From positions 62,001-126,000 of the forward strand of contig JAHQIW010004511.1 of assembly GCA_019055375.1 (NCBI GenBank): a stretch of 64,000 nucleotides of DNA. Reading direction: 5' to 3'. The position numbers were made by a program, and so were the translations under genes. The notes below the pieces were generated by a model. It saw only the letters and a program-made list of their open reading frames with translations. It was not told the DNA's origin and made no database searches. Shown piece by piece: positions 9,600 through 20,949 of the stretch (position 1 is its first letter; each line of letters begins with the position of its first letter). Origin of the DNA: Parelaphostrongylus tenuis (lineage: Eukaryota > Nematoda > Chromadorea > Rhabditida > Metastrongylidae).

Positions 9600-11850
9600 C
9601 GCGCGTGGCCCACTAATCTCTTATCTTTCTGATTCTGAAAAACTGGTGCAAGACTTATCTTGTCTTGCACAGTCTCACTCCATCTGATTCATTTGAAGCT
9701 CTTCCTTAGCATAAGCTACATCACGATTTTAAGGAAAGTCTGCTAGACCAAATATAACGACATAGAAACATGAACAAGCTCAAGATCATTCTGGAACGAT
9801 ACCACCGTATTCTTTTTTGGTACGAAGATGAGCGTTTTATGGCGGCACTATCTCATAAAACTGTTCAGTGTCACTCGCAAGGTCATGAAAACAGATGCCG
9901 GTGAAAGTGAATTGGCGATGGTTGTGTGATGTTTGCCTCGTTGATAACATCACTGTCGTCATACCAAATCTTAGCAGGTGAAAAAAACTCCAGCCCCAAC
10001 TTGTAAGCGTGGTCGTCCGATCGGTTCGCAAGTGAATATCGAAAAAGGAAACGACGTTCGTAAAAAATGAATTTGTTCCTGATGACGTATTTAGGCTCGA
10101 GGTTTGAGCACCTCCAAATTTTCTGCTTATGTATATCCAAATACGAAGTCAGGATGATGAATAATTTGCTCAGATTTGAAAGACGAAGTAAGCCGGCTTG
10201 CACTGGTCATAGGTGAAAACTGAAGAACACTAACAGCATTTAGTCCCACTTCTACCACTTCAACATCACGGAATTTCCTGTCTTCAGACAAAAAACCTGA
10301 CCTCATTCATATATCAAGTGCACATCAGAAAGATCACACATTTTCATGGAATGAAGTACGTAAAGTTTTCACGTTTTTTTTTTAACAAGAAGAATTTCGA
10401 CAAGCAAGTCTACTACAAACCAGAGAGGGTGGGGAATTATGAGATAGCATTTCGCAGACTTTAGCAATAGAACAGGTAATGTAGAAGAAAACATATAAGA
10501 TATCCTTGGCAAGAACGACTTCGTGTAGCACTTTCAAAATGCCGTTGGGAAAAAAAAGAAACAGTACTAAGAAATCTAAGCAGGATGGAAAGTGCGATCT
10601 CAAAGAGGTTAACATAAGAGGAAACGCAGTTATAGTCAAAAGTTATTAGTAGGACTTGAGGTTTGAAATAAAACAGCTCTCTAGGAATCATTATTATAAT
10701 TATCCCTGAGCTCATCGAAATAATGGAAAATTTGCTAAAGGCTAAAGTAAGAAACAAGTGATGAACTTCTCACACAAGCCAGCCACCGAATCTCAAATCA
10801 GGTCTTAATAGCTTTACATCTTCGTTTAATACTCAGATAAACAACAGCAGTTCCACATTCTTGAAAACTTGTAAAGTGCATTTGCTCCAATGAAAATTTA
10901 ACAAAGTGTATCACTTTGGAGTATAACACAATTTTATTGAGAAATGTTAAGTGACTCTCACAAAAACAGTGAATCTGGTAGAATTCCCTGCCTAAAAAAC
11001 CAACAAGCATTGCACTACATTGTGAAGTTGATCGTGGTTGTCATACAGTTACAACTAAGTCTACTGAGTGAAAGATAAAAAATGAAAAACAACGTTGGAG
11101 GTGAAGATGTTGACATATCACTCCAGAGGCGGAAAAGCGACTCGAAGACATAGTGAAGAAAAGATCCACAACCTTCTAAAGGCAAACAGATCTGCTCAAG
11201 TTGATAATGTTTATGTAGAAATCACAATTTCCCAGAGGAAACAGCTCATTAAGTCGTTCTTGAGTGTTAAGCCAAATCGGAAGAGTCAATGCTGTATGGG
11301 AAAAATCCAAGCTACAATGAAGTGAAGTTCTCTCAGGTTTGTGAAACAAGTATATATGGTGTTGCTACAAAGACGCTACAAAGAACTGTGAGCACTATAC
11401 AAACACTTGAAAGATAATAGTGACAGAGCTGGTTTTTCGATTAGTGTCGGCGTTTTCTCGATCAGCCCAGCATTTTGAAAGATGGGAGGAACTCACAAAT
11501 CAAAAAAGATGGAGAAAGTAAAGTATTCACAACTTTCAAAGCAGTGGCGAACAAAATAAAAGCATTAAAAACTTCTAACACAAGCTATTGCAGTGAGTAG
11601 TCGAAAACATCAACGAATGCATTGAGAACATCACTACAAAAAAGCCAGAAAAAAACCAGGAAATAACGTTATGGAGACTCTAGAACATCAGAACTATTAC
11701 GATAGGATAAGAAAAAGTGCATCTAGGCTATGATAATCTGGGAAATATTTTTTTATCTTGATTAACAAAGCTTACTTTAGGCTAAGATATGCCTTGAGCC
11801 TTTTATTTGGTTGGAAAGAAAGTTCTGTGCATTTCTAAAAAAAAATGAAA
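9600..11850. other. No gene recognised
   Basis: Several overlapping frames of 60-106 codons, mainly minus strand (9837-10203, 10382-10757). One includes RSDDHAYKLGLEFFSPAK, which looks coding-like but matches nothing I recognise. No paired splice signals were found. Confidence 0.4.
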
Positions 11851-11984
11851 ATTTATGACTAAGTTATACTCCAATATTCTAGTACTTATACTCCTTTTTC
11901 GCAGTGTTATGATGTATGTCATGATTTTAGGCACATTTTTAACTGAATGCAGACAACTTACTGCGAAACTCGCGTATTTCATGA

Positions 11985-12090
11985 GTTTAGGAGTATTTCA
12001 TTATTTTATCAGATGTTTTAGGAAGAAACCTGCGATTCGATTCCCGCCTAAGGCCGTGTTTTTGCTCATCACTCAATTCTCTTATGCATG
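11985..12090 (+). mobile_element. Decayed SINE-B-like fragment
   Basis: CTGCGATTCGATTCCCGCCTAAG resembles a B box and is followed by GTTTTTGCTCATCACTCAATTCTCTTA, matching the tail of the SINE-B copy at 43.24 kb. The upstream CGCAGTGTTATGATGT (about 11901) matches 42.89 kb. The A box is not recognisable. Confidence 0.4.
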
Positions 12091-12111
12091 AGTTCCAAAC
12101 AAAAGCAATAA

Positions 12112-12500
12112 TAACTATCCTAATAAATGAAGGCCATCGTTTTCTACAACTTTCTGCCATCGGTTCACCAAGATTAGGATCTGGTTAAAGTACCATTCAT
12201 CTTCCAAAGCAGCAAAAAAATCTTCGTTATTCAAGTTTGCTGACGTCCTGGACATGGCTTGTCTTCGAGCTCTCTCTCTCCGGCCTTAAGAAGCGTTGAA
12301 ACCAGCGTCTAGTCGCGGATATGCTTGTTGTGCCTTCCCCTTCAACTTCGTTGATTTCATTGACCAGTACGCTGTGAAAGACCCTTTCTCCAATGACGTA
12401 ATAAAACACGAACTTCAATTGTATCGTTGGACAGACATGGCGAAAGTTTGTAACAAGGTGAAAATGAAGACAAATAATGTCTAAGCTTTCAATGGGAAAA
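12112..12500 (-). pseudogene. Internally deleted mariner transposase
   Basis: On the minus strand an N-terminal helix-turn-helix-like segment can be read (FVFYYVIGERVFHSVLVNEI, then EGEGTTSISATRRWFQRF; compare the family pattern GEG..S..TARRWF.RF). It is followed, after about 100 nt in other frames, by NRWQKVVENDGLHLLG, the mariner C-terminal pattern (RWQKC/VV...G). The whole DDD catalytic core is missing, so this is a deletion derivative joining the DNA-binding end to the extreme C-terminus. Frameshifts separate the blocks. It could have moved only in trans. Confidence 0.7.
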
Positions 12501-12539
12501 TCCCACATAAGAAACTGCAATATTCCCATGATATGCATG

Positions 12540-15500
12540 AAAGTTATCCTATTGTTATTAAAGTGCCTCAGAACTTCCTTTCCAACCGTAGTATCTCAGG
12601 TTTGGAGAGGCACTTATACAGTACTAGACAGCCTATTTCTTTTGTCCAGGCTTATCGTAAATCAGTAGCAAAATCTTTCGGCTCAGCCGATTCCTTGCAG
12701 GGCGATATATCCCTACATATAAAGGAATCGATGCCGAATAAAAAATCACAAATCGAAACAAACAACAAATAAAGGCACAAAACGTGTTAGCAAGTTATAA
12801 GATTATTATTGTTTTTGAGTGAGGTCTATAAAGGCACTTGATGAAGAAGTAAGATATGCTTGTTTAATGTTGAGGAGTAAGCTGCATACGTTCACCTATG
12901 TCTTGCACTCAATGCATATTGGTGTGCATATGTAAAATTTGAGGGCATAGGACTAAGCATTCAGTATCGATCAATCTCACAAGGATTACTATATACTTTT
13001 GTCTCAGTTTGTAACATTTCAGAGGTGACTGGATAAAGATCCAGTCTATCGAAATACGGTATCCCAAACAAATCCGGCCTCAAACTGCCATTTCGTCAAG
13101 GATGTGAGGTCTGATGAATCCAAGGTGTTTGGTCGAACCAGCCGCCTATGTGTGTATTTAATTGCACCTCTAACCAGTGAACCCGAGATACACTATTGCT
13201 TACTCAACTGTTAAATCAATATTAGAGGCTGGAACTAGCACTTGTATTTTGCATTATTCCAGGACTGATATATTTGGAGAGAAGGATATAAACTACGTTC
13301 CAAGTAATAGTCTTGGGAACAACAGAACTTTTAGTAGTAGTGGTAATAATAGTAGTAATGGTACGAAAAGAAAAGTTTGATTAGAACACTTGATAAGAGG
13401 TACAGAGAGACAGATGGAGGGGAGAAGCAAATAGAGATAGGGAAGAGGGCGAATTCCATAGATGAACTATCACTTTACGAGATGAATAACCTTTTATAGA
13501 TATTATTTACTTCAAATAAAGCAGAGATGTGGTAATAATTTCACAGACGAAAAGAACAGGTTCCTCAAGGTGGTCAAAGAATCTGAGTGAAAAAAATCTA
13601 AGTCTATATTACTAACTACAGTCGATGATACTACACTAAGCGGATCACATTAATGAATGTATATAGGCTTTTCATTAAATATTAAGTGGAACGAGTCAGG
13701 GCAGAACCAGTGTGTCATTTCGTTAATAAAACCAGTCTAAAGCTACTTTAACATAGTTTAATGAAATTTAAACAAAATCCATTCAAAAAATTCTGACTCA
13801 AATCCGCATGGAAAACAAAGAATTCACTCAAAAGTAGACAAAAATACGGAATAAATTTCAGACGTCTTCATGAATAAAATAAACGCAGTGGCAAATTGAT
13901 AATCGAGTAAACCTCTCAAAGAAGCCTATTCTGGAACTTCAACACGAAGGAGTGAATTTTCTAACATAATTTTACCTCAGTGAGCACACACTCACCTATT
14001 AATTAACCGTACTTCAAGCACAAAAAATTGCTGTTATGATATCTATTAATAGCATTTGAAGTTGAGAAGATTTCGCTTGTTTCAGAGTCTGGAAAGAACG
14101 TTTTGGCTGCAGTCGAGGTTGCAAGGCGTTTTTTTCAGGTTGATGTAACGTTAATCTTTTCAGACTTTAAAGTAGGAGAAGTCCGCCGAATCGCCAGTTA
14201 CTGCTGATAAACAGTACAATAATAACCTCGTGCTTCCTCATCAAGAAAAAGAGTGAATTTTTTATTAACAGCGAGCTAATTGAGATCCGGTTTTGGAACT
14301 GCTAACCTATCAATCCCTTCCACTAGCTGTGAATGATGAAATTATACCTCCCCTACATACAGCTACTGGGAGGAAAGAGGAAAAGCTTGGAGAAAAGTAA
14401 AAATCATAGAAGAAAGTAGTATAAATGACGCAAATAGAGAGACAAATTTGTCGAAGAGATCTGTAGCTAAAAACGATCAGGTGTGTTTTATTCTGATGTT
14501 TCAAAATTTTAACAAATATATCAAGAAAACTTTGATCTATACAGTTTGATATTGAACACTACTTACCATTGTTATCATACTGAAAATCTCATTTTCTCTT
14601 GAAGGTATGAAAAATAAGTTTGTGAAGAGTTGTGGAGTTATTGGTAGCTGTCAACAAATAGGAAGAATCTCTTTGAATTTAGAGAAATGGTACCACACTT
14701 GTCTCAAAGCATTGTGATCCACAAAGACTGACTATACATAGGTGAAGATCAAGAGATTTCAAAGGAAAGCAAGACAACCAGCAATTCAACGATGTTAAGG
14801 AAGAAGATGAGCTCTTCACCCAGCAGTGGAAGCAAAATCAAGATCTGAAGGCCACCGTGGATGACGAATGTAAAACTATGAACCGAATAAAGGAAAAGCT
14901 AAAACCCACAAGATTTCTACAAGAGGTACAAATAAAGATAAAATGACACAATTTTAAATTAAGTACTTCACGATTTTTTTGTCAAAAATCTATGTAAAGG
15001 CAAAGCTCGATTAGGTGGCTACCTTCTCCCCAAAAATCATAATGATATTATGCATAAATTGCAAGCCAGTTAGTGCTTTTCGTGCTGCTTGATTGACACT
15101 GCTCAGCAACTGAAAAACTTCTTACACGCAATGGAAAACGAACGAAATTTACTGGTTTTAGTTCGAGTTACTCTATGCTCGACAACTCGGAAAACTTCGT
15201 TATACAGCGACGGATGCAGGAAAAAGACGAGTGAGCATGAGAATTTCTTTGATGTTCGCGATTGATGGCGACGGAGTAATGAACTTGTTCAACGTCACGG
15301 TGAAAGAATCAAAAACTTGACGAGCGATTCTTGCGCAAAATACTCACTAAGGTCGGTCGCCATCTTGATGAAAGTGCTTGGGAAACTAGTCGATTAAATG
15401 ACATAAAGACATCGTCGTAACGCGTAATCACGACCGTGAGAAGGAAGGGAAGGACATGAGCACTAGTTGAAGCTGGCCAAGTGAAAATGAGCTTGCAAAC

Positions 15501-16950
15501 AACTCTCAAAAAATCTCATATTCGATGGCTTGTGATTGATTTACAGTTCCTTTGCTTAGTTCTCGTTTATAATCCAGCCACCGAGGGCTAAATCAGCATT
15601 GCCATAGGAAAAATGGCGCCTCTAAAAAAGTAGAAGCTCCACGAGCAAAAGTATTATACACTATGTCAATCATTCCAATCACATTCGCGGCTTAGCCTAA
15701 TCTTTTCTGTGAGCTGTGTACAGTAAAAAAATTCCCGAAAAAAAGACGTTCTTATGAAATCACAGAAAAAGGGAAATATTTCATTGACTATGTTTAGGAC
15801 AGCATCTGTATCATATGGGATCAAATAAATACAGATATCGAACAGATATGGATCAATCTTATTTTCCTGCTGTTCTGCAGAGAAACGGACTTTCAAGAAA
15901 ATAAGCGCAGCGTTGAAATCGTTAAATCTTGTGCTATCGAATGATAACTAGCAGTACAAAGGAAAAGCTCTGTCTTGCGAAAAATATGCGGGTATGAAGT
16001 ACAAATGTTTATCCTTTGTTGAAGCGTTATATAAAAGCTTCTTCAAAGAAGGTTAAATAGCGCAGTAGCCAGAGAACTAAGTTTCCGAATTATTACTAAC
16101 ACTCTCATGAAAAGTTTTTATGCAACGAAAGAGATCGTTTATTCATGACGTGCTGTCTTAAGAAAAAGTACCCAAACAAAATATAACAGATCTCGAAAGC
16201 AAAATGACTTGGAGAAAGAAATCTGATAAGATAGGACGCTTTGTTCGCTAAACGCCTAAATATTTATACGCAAATAATATGGAACTCCAATTCAGATTTG
16301 ACGGCATACGAATAGATAAAGCCTAGACATGCAAAACGTAGCTTTCTTTTCGCTATTCCGGTACTCTATGATGAGTTTTCAAAAACCAAACCTAGTCGAA
16401 AATTCGTCAAAACGTATGTTATCAGATATTTACTTGAAATTGGTGCCTGGTAGTGCGAATGTTACAAAATCTCATCCATACAACCATCCACACACCCAAG
16501 CTCAACGAGAACACGCCGACTGTGAACCACGTCTTTATTTTCACTGTTGTAGATTTTGATGAAGGCTTCGAGAACAAAGAAAAAATTTAACATTTTTTAA
16601 GCTATCGAATAATTACTGAAATTCTGAGAAAATGAACTCGAAAATGGCCTTGTCCCTAATGAATCAAAAAATGAGACCTCGTTACGGTAGTCTACCAAGT
16701 GGCGCAACTTCAGTACTCGATGAATCACCGTCAAGGTCCTAGGGCAGGAGATCACAATCTACAGTCAATTGACGAATCCGTATGTCGTATGTCGATATGA
16801 GAAAAATCTATTGTTAAGCTTACCAACCATGAGCAGTCGACCGTTAGTCACCACTGTCGAGTTTCATTATTTGCCATGCAGTTGTTTGTTAACAATGCAG
16901 TGTATGATGATCTTTTCACTCTATAGGCTTTGTAACTGATGCGGCGTCGA
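12540..16950. other. No gene confirmed
   Basis: AT-rich sequence without shared repeats. Short triplet runs (AGT/AAT) lie near 13334-13360. On the minus strand an ATG near 15364 (MATDLSEYFAQESLVKF) overlaps a GTGAGT donor, a possible but unsupported first exon. Nothing else stands out. Confidence 0.4.
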
Positions 16951-16954
16951 TTGC

Positions 16955-17045
16955 TTTATATGCACGCATACTCTCTCACAAGGGATTGGCTGAACCGAAA
17001 GGCATCGTGCTATTGAAAAGGCCGAAACATACGTCTCATTCTGCT
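16955..17045 (+). ncRNA. Decayed class A hammerhead remnant
   Basis: GGCTGAACCGAAAGGCATCGTGCTATTGAAAAGG.. aligns with the class A flank and core at 34.45-34.51 kb; GGCCGAAACATACGTCTC keeps GAA and part of the palindromic strand. The CUGANGA core is lost, so no activity is expected. Confidence 0.4.
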
Positions 17046-17369
17046 AAGTGCCATAGCAAATCTCATACAAGACTTTATATATGCTGTGAGGATGTATGAA
17101 ATTTTGAACAAGGTCTTGAAATGCAGTCAAATATAAACATACGTTGTTATATATTCAGAAAAAGAAAAAGCCAAAATAGTGGAGACGTTAGGTACGAACA
17201 ATCCACTCACGGAAAGTGATCTAAGCGACCTTCGTAACCACCGTTCGACATAATCAGCATTGCTAACACAGAACTATCCAACCCGTACTGGACTAGTTAT
17301 ATTGAAAACTTTGATATGTACACAGTCACAGAGAAAACGTGTCACAGTGGAAAGATGTCGCTGCCATAG

Positions 17370-18123
17370 ATACCTAATTTTGGTCTAACTCTTTTCAAGT
17401 TAGTCGAAACAGCGAGAATCTCCAAAAAATATTTTCTGTGTCTGAACAATGTGTCAGTTATATACGGCGCTGCCACCAAAATGAAAACTCTAAGCAACGA
17501 TTCTGTAAGTAGTACGTAACGATATTGTACTTTTGAAGCTCAAATAACGCGCTTCGATTGCATGCAAACACAAATTTGTGTGATTTAATCACGTATAGAA
17601 CATAGGTAGCGAGTGGTTCCTGCGTTCTTGTCAAATGGCGACGTCGCAATTTAACAAGAATTACGTCGTAATATATGAGCTTCCAAATGTTCTCAAACTC
17701 AGTGCTTTGAATAATGAATAGCCATGTGCGATTATTGTTGATAAACATCAATGAAACGTATATAAGTGGACAGCAGTTTCACAATTTCATTTAGCCCGTT
17801 GCGTGAGTACTTACTCATTCTCACCCTACTAAACTACTCACCGTGCCTACCAGCACAAGAATGGAAGATGGCTTGAGTTCGTGCAAAGCTACCAACAAGG
17901 TCACTTCAAGGTCTTACAATCACTTGAACTCATACTCGGAAGCAAAGCAGGTCAACTTTTGGTAAAAAAAAACTTCTCTGATGTTGTGATTTTATGAAAA
18001 TATCTTAGACCAAATAATTATTGATCATTTTCAGGACTCTTTAATAACTGCCTCCATACTCCCGATTCTCTCTTCATAAGAGGAGGAAGTCCCGTTAAAC
18101 TCGACAAATCCAATAATGAAAAC
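17370..18123 (+). CDS. Candidate three-exon coding region, unrecognised
   Basis: Exon 1 (17370-17504) follows CTGCCATAG, stays open for 45 codons (IPNFGLTLFKLVETARI..KMKTLSNDS) and ends at GTAAGT. Exon 2 (17854-17950) follows GCCTACCAG, encodes HKNGRWLEFVQSYQQGHF.. and ends at AAGCAG|GTCAAC. Exon 3 (18035-18123) follows CATTTTCAG, reads LFNNCLHTPDSLFIRGG.. and ends at GTGAGA. Phases 0, 1 and 0 join into 107 codons without a stop; the second intron is 84 nt. The frame is also open upstream of exon 1 (YWTSYIENFDMYTVTEK) apart from one TAG at 17367. No domain was recognised, and the start and end were not found. It could be part of a real gene, a decayed gene or a chance assembly. Confidence 0.3.
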
Positions 18124-18254
18124 GTGAGATCTCTTATCATTTAATATCTTAATGACCTTCCAAAAGCTCTTGAATCGAATCTGATGAAACGGTCATTGAT
18201 ACGAACACTGTGAAGAAGAAATTCTCTATGAACGTCATCGTGTTTTTCCTCTAG

Positions 18255-18369
18255 AAATCAATTTGAATCATGTATGCGGCTCCTTTTTGGAAACTTTTTG
18301 AGGCTCTTCCTGAAAAGAATTTTAGGGTGCAATTTTCAGTTCCTGGTCCGGAATCATTAATTATAGAAG
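18255..18369 (+). CDS. Candidate first exon, possibly trans-spliced
   Basis: TTTTTCCTCTAG (ending 18254) is a good acceptor 15 nt before an ATG at 18270. The frame reads MYAAPFWKLFEALPEK..VPGPESLIIE for 33 codons to AAG|GTAATT at 18369. An acceptor just upstream of ATG with no required upstream exon fits nematode spliced-leader addition. It lies about 130 nt after the preceding candidate exons on the same strand, a spacing compatible with an operon, but that is speculation. No family recognised. Confidence 0.3.
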
Positions 18370-18384
18370 GTAATTCATGTTGCG

Positions 18385-19045
18385 AACCTACTATTCAACA
18401 CCGATGAGAATGGCATGGCGAAAATAATGCACTGCGATAGATGATTAACTAATGCTCCTTCTATCTACTGTAAATAAAGATATGAGTATTACGAAAGCTG
18501 AGTTTATTCAGTTTGATTAATATCGACTAGCTGAATTTTTTCAATGAAGTGGAGTATGAACAGATGTTGATTGAAATACAGAAAACAGAATCTTTTTCTT
18601 TGAACTAGGTTATTGGAACTACAAGGTCGTTTACATAGTCTAACACTTACTTTACAAGATTAGTACATGAAGTCTGATTAAAAAGAGGTCTGAGACAGTC
18701 ATCTTGAAATTTTGGCACAAGTTACTCAGCAAAGTGCTCATGCGCTATTGAAGTGCATCTCAACCTCGGTCTACCCCTTCGACTGATAACTTGCCGCTTA
18801 TGAGAAGAAAAAACAAATTGAAGCAACCTTCAACCATTTTTGAGAACATCTCCATTTAAGCATGTGCACTAAAATACGACTTTGTTACTTGGAACCTTCG
18901 ACAAGTAATCAAGAATCTATCCGTCTATAGAGCGTTAATAGACACCGTTTGCTCGTAGGACATAAATAGTATTGCGTGTTCAGCCCACCGTATATTTACC
19001 TGTATCACCTGTTGCTCCGTTGATCGTCGAGCGACCCAAGCGGAT
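18385..19045. other. No gene recognised
   Basis: Stop-rich sequence between the exon candidates and the RTE fragment. No continuation exon was identified. Confidence 0.4.
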
Positions 19046-19049
19046 ATCA

Positions 19050-19505
19050 GCACTACCTTTATTTTTCCCTACCTCGTGCAAAAGTGCCCAGTGGGTCCTC
19101 CTCGCTCTGGGAATTCGTTGAACACCGTGTCCTTCCTCTAGGTTTGCCGTGAACAAATAGTGCCATTGGTTCGGTGAATTTCTTGTGAAGCAGTTGTCAT
19201 GCCGAGGAATCCAGTAGGTAACGGCTCGTCTATCGCTTATTGCTAAAGCGCATTACATGTCCAGCCCATCTTATATTCGATAGCCTGGCTTGTAGAACGG
19301 CATCTCTAATGTTCGATCATTGACGTAGGTCGAAACTTCAGATGCTTTCACGCATTTGTGAGGTTTGGGATACTCCTAGCATCGACCTCTCCATTGCGCG
19401 TTCAATACTGTCAAGTGACTTTCATCCTGCTCACGTAGCGGCCAGGTTTCTGCTGCATACGTTTGGGCAGGGATAACCGCTGAGTTGATAAGGTGGACAT
19501 CATAA
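19050..19505 (-). pseudogene. RTE C-terminal fragment
   Basis: The minus strand encodes LINSAVIPAQTYAAETWPL.REQDE, parallel to TIIPALTYAAETWSLRKQDE of the 54-kb RTE copy. Further downstream, nucleotide matches (CGATGCTAGGAGTATCCC; GATGGGCTGGACATGTAATG) correspond to the region encoding MLGVSR and RWAGHVMR. Frameshifts and stops are frequent. It abuts a Penelope-like remnant of opposite orientation starting at 19648, suggesting nested or adjacent insertions. Confidence 0.75.
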
Positions 19506-19647
19506 AAACCGATGCTCAAATCACTGAACTTGGCGGAAAAGTAGGCTATTTATAATGACTGCGAGATGTTGGAAGCTTCCTGGGTAAATCTAGGGAAAAA
19601 GTGACGCCGTCAGGCAAATAGTTTGTGAAAATAAAGTCTCGTTCGTC

Positions 19648-20170
19648 TTGCCCTTTATTTTCAACGAAGTAAGCACAGCTATCAAACACGGTACAGGAAG
19701 AACAAAATTGTGTGATTCGATGACATTGATTGAAATACCCTAATAATTTATTGACGGGAAACTGATTTGCAGCTAGCTGTACTGCTTACTTTCTCTGCAT
19801 AGTGAAAAACTGAATATTCTTTCTTTATGGTATAGACGGCAATTGAACGAGACATGGTATGGTATACCACATCTCTTATGAGGCATGCGAGGATGAGTAT
19901 ATTGAAGAAACGGGTAGACAACTTTGCGGCCGTGTAAAGACCATCTATTGGAAAATTGACATATAGAGCATTTCACTAGGCACGCATAGGACGCAAAAAC
20001 ATAACAGAGAAGATGTTGATGCAAAAGTCAGTATACTTGAACAAGAATTTCGAATTATCTGCGCAAAAAAACTCCCGAAGCTTTTAATCAAATGCGGAAA
20101 ATCTAAAAGTAAACTGTATGGAGTAGTGTCTTGTAATCGCGCATCACCTCGCACCATGTTTCAAGATAAT
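19648..20170 (+). pseudogene. Penelope-like element: RT-EN linker and GIY-YIG endonuclease
   Basis: The first block reads LPFIFNEVSTAIKHG..TKLCDSMTLIEIP, matching the PLE region after the RT domain (typically LPF.S..I...I.IP). After stops and a frameshift, 19859 onward reads MVYHISYEACEDEYIEETG then RQLCGRVK: the GIY-YIG motif with a C..C pair, Y-I-x-E-T-G-R and an R..K block. After one TAG, LGTHRTQKHNREDVDAKV and ICAKKLPKLLIKC follow, equivalent to the family's G.HR..HNG and ARKTLEA.WI segments. The glycine of YIGETG is E here. The upstream RT was not found. The combination of linker and endonuclease is diagnostic of Penelope-like elements; this copy is dead. Confidence 0.8.
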
Positions 20171-20720
20171 TTTTTCTGACCTAAGCCAGGAGCATTTCTA
20201 TCTTATACAAGACCCTGTACGGATTGTCTCTAACGAAAGATTGGAGGACTCAGAAGCAACTTAATGGTGAGTATTTCAAATGAAGCACTTTATTGTCGGA
20301 GCAAAAATTTGTTTATTTGGGCTCATTTCTGTCATATTACGGAAGCATTTGACCGAGTAGATTGCAAATCTACATGACCATTCCACGCTTTGGAGAAAGT
20401 AATCTTGCCAAAAAATCAGCCATTGCTTTAGTGTATTGAATGGTAATCTGTATTCAACTGCTCTCAAAAAATCCTAATAATGACAAACAGCGCTCGTGCC
20501 AATCACAAGTAACACTGAGCTATTTTTTCAATGCCGACGTTAATCGACAGTATGTCTCTGAAAAAGCGACAATACTCCTAAGATATGCCTGATAATCATT
20601 ATTTGAGCCACTCCTAAGATAATTGCAGAACCGACTGTCTATTAACCTCGGCATGCTTAAATATAATTCCTGATTTTCTTCTATAAGCCAAACACGAGGT
20701 GTTACTTTAACCTTTATTTA

Positions 20721-20759
20721 TCAGCTGACGTTTTGGCAGTTCGCCTTCTTCAGAGCCAA
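20721..20759 (-). ncRNA. Hammerhead-like motif, class B (left arm)
   Basis: Minus strand: helix I TTGGCT, perfect core CTGAAGA, extra A, helix II GGC/GCC with loop GAACT, AAA in place of GAA, ACGT, cleavage-position C (GUC), then AGCTGA. TTGGCT and AGCTGA pair over 6 positions including two G-U wobbles. The one defect in the core is G12 to A. Confidence 0.6.
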
Positions 20760-20879
20760 CTATTCTCCTCCGAAGGTCGCCTTCCAGATACAGATCACAA
20801 TAAGATCTGCTGAATAAGTGCGCGGAGAAGGAATATTATTGTGATCAGTATTTGGAAGGCGATCTTCGGAGGAGAATAG

Positions 20880-20918
20880 TTGGCCCTGAAGAAGGCGAAC
20901 TGCCGAAACGTCAGCTGT
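20880..20918 (+). ncRNA. Hammerhead-like motif, class B (right arm)
   Basis: Plus strand: TTGGCC, core CTGAAGA, extra A, GGC/GCC helix II with loop GAACT, GAA, ACGT, C (GUC), AGCTGT. Core and GAA match consensus, but helix I is weakened to four pairs including two wobbles. The extra A between CUGANGA and helix II is shared by all class B and C copies and is unlike textbook hammerheads, so activity needs testing. Confidence 0.6.
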
Positions 20919-20949
20919 TAAATAAAGATTAATCTAACTCCTACGATAG

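Larger units (their letters stand above)
20695..20945. repeat. Foldback element with a class B hammerhead core in each arm
   Basis: 20695-20803 is the reverse complement of 20835-20945 with few differences (for example CTCCTCCGAAGGTCGCCTTCC against GGAAGGCGATCTTCGGAGGAG). The central spacer is about 30 nt. The left end begins CACGAGGTGTTA. A plus-strand AATAAA lies just after the right motif (20921). The arms include the two hammerhead-like motifs annotated next. Confidence 0.9.
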
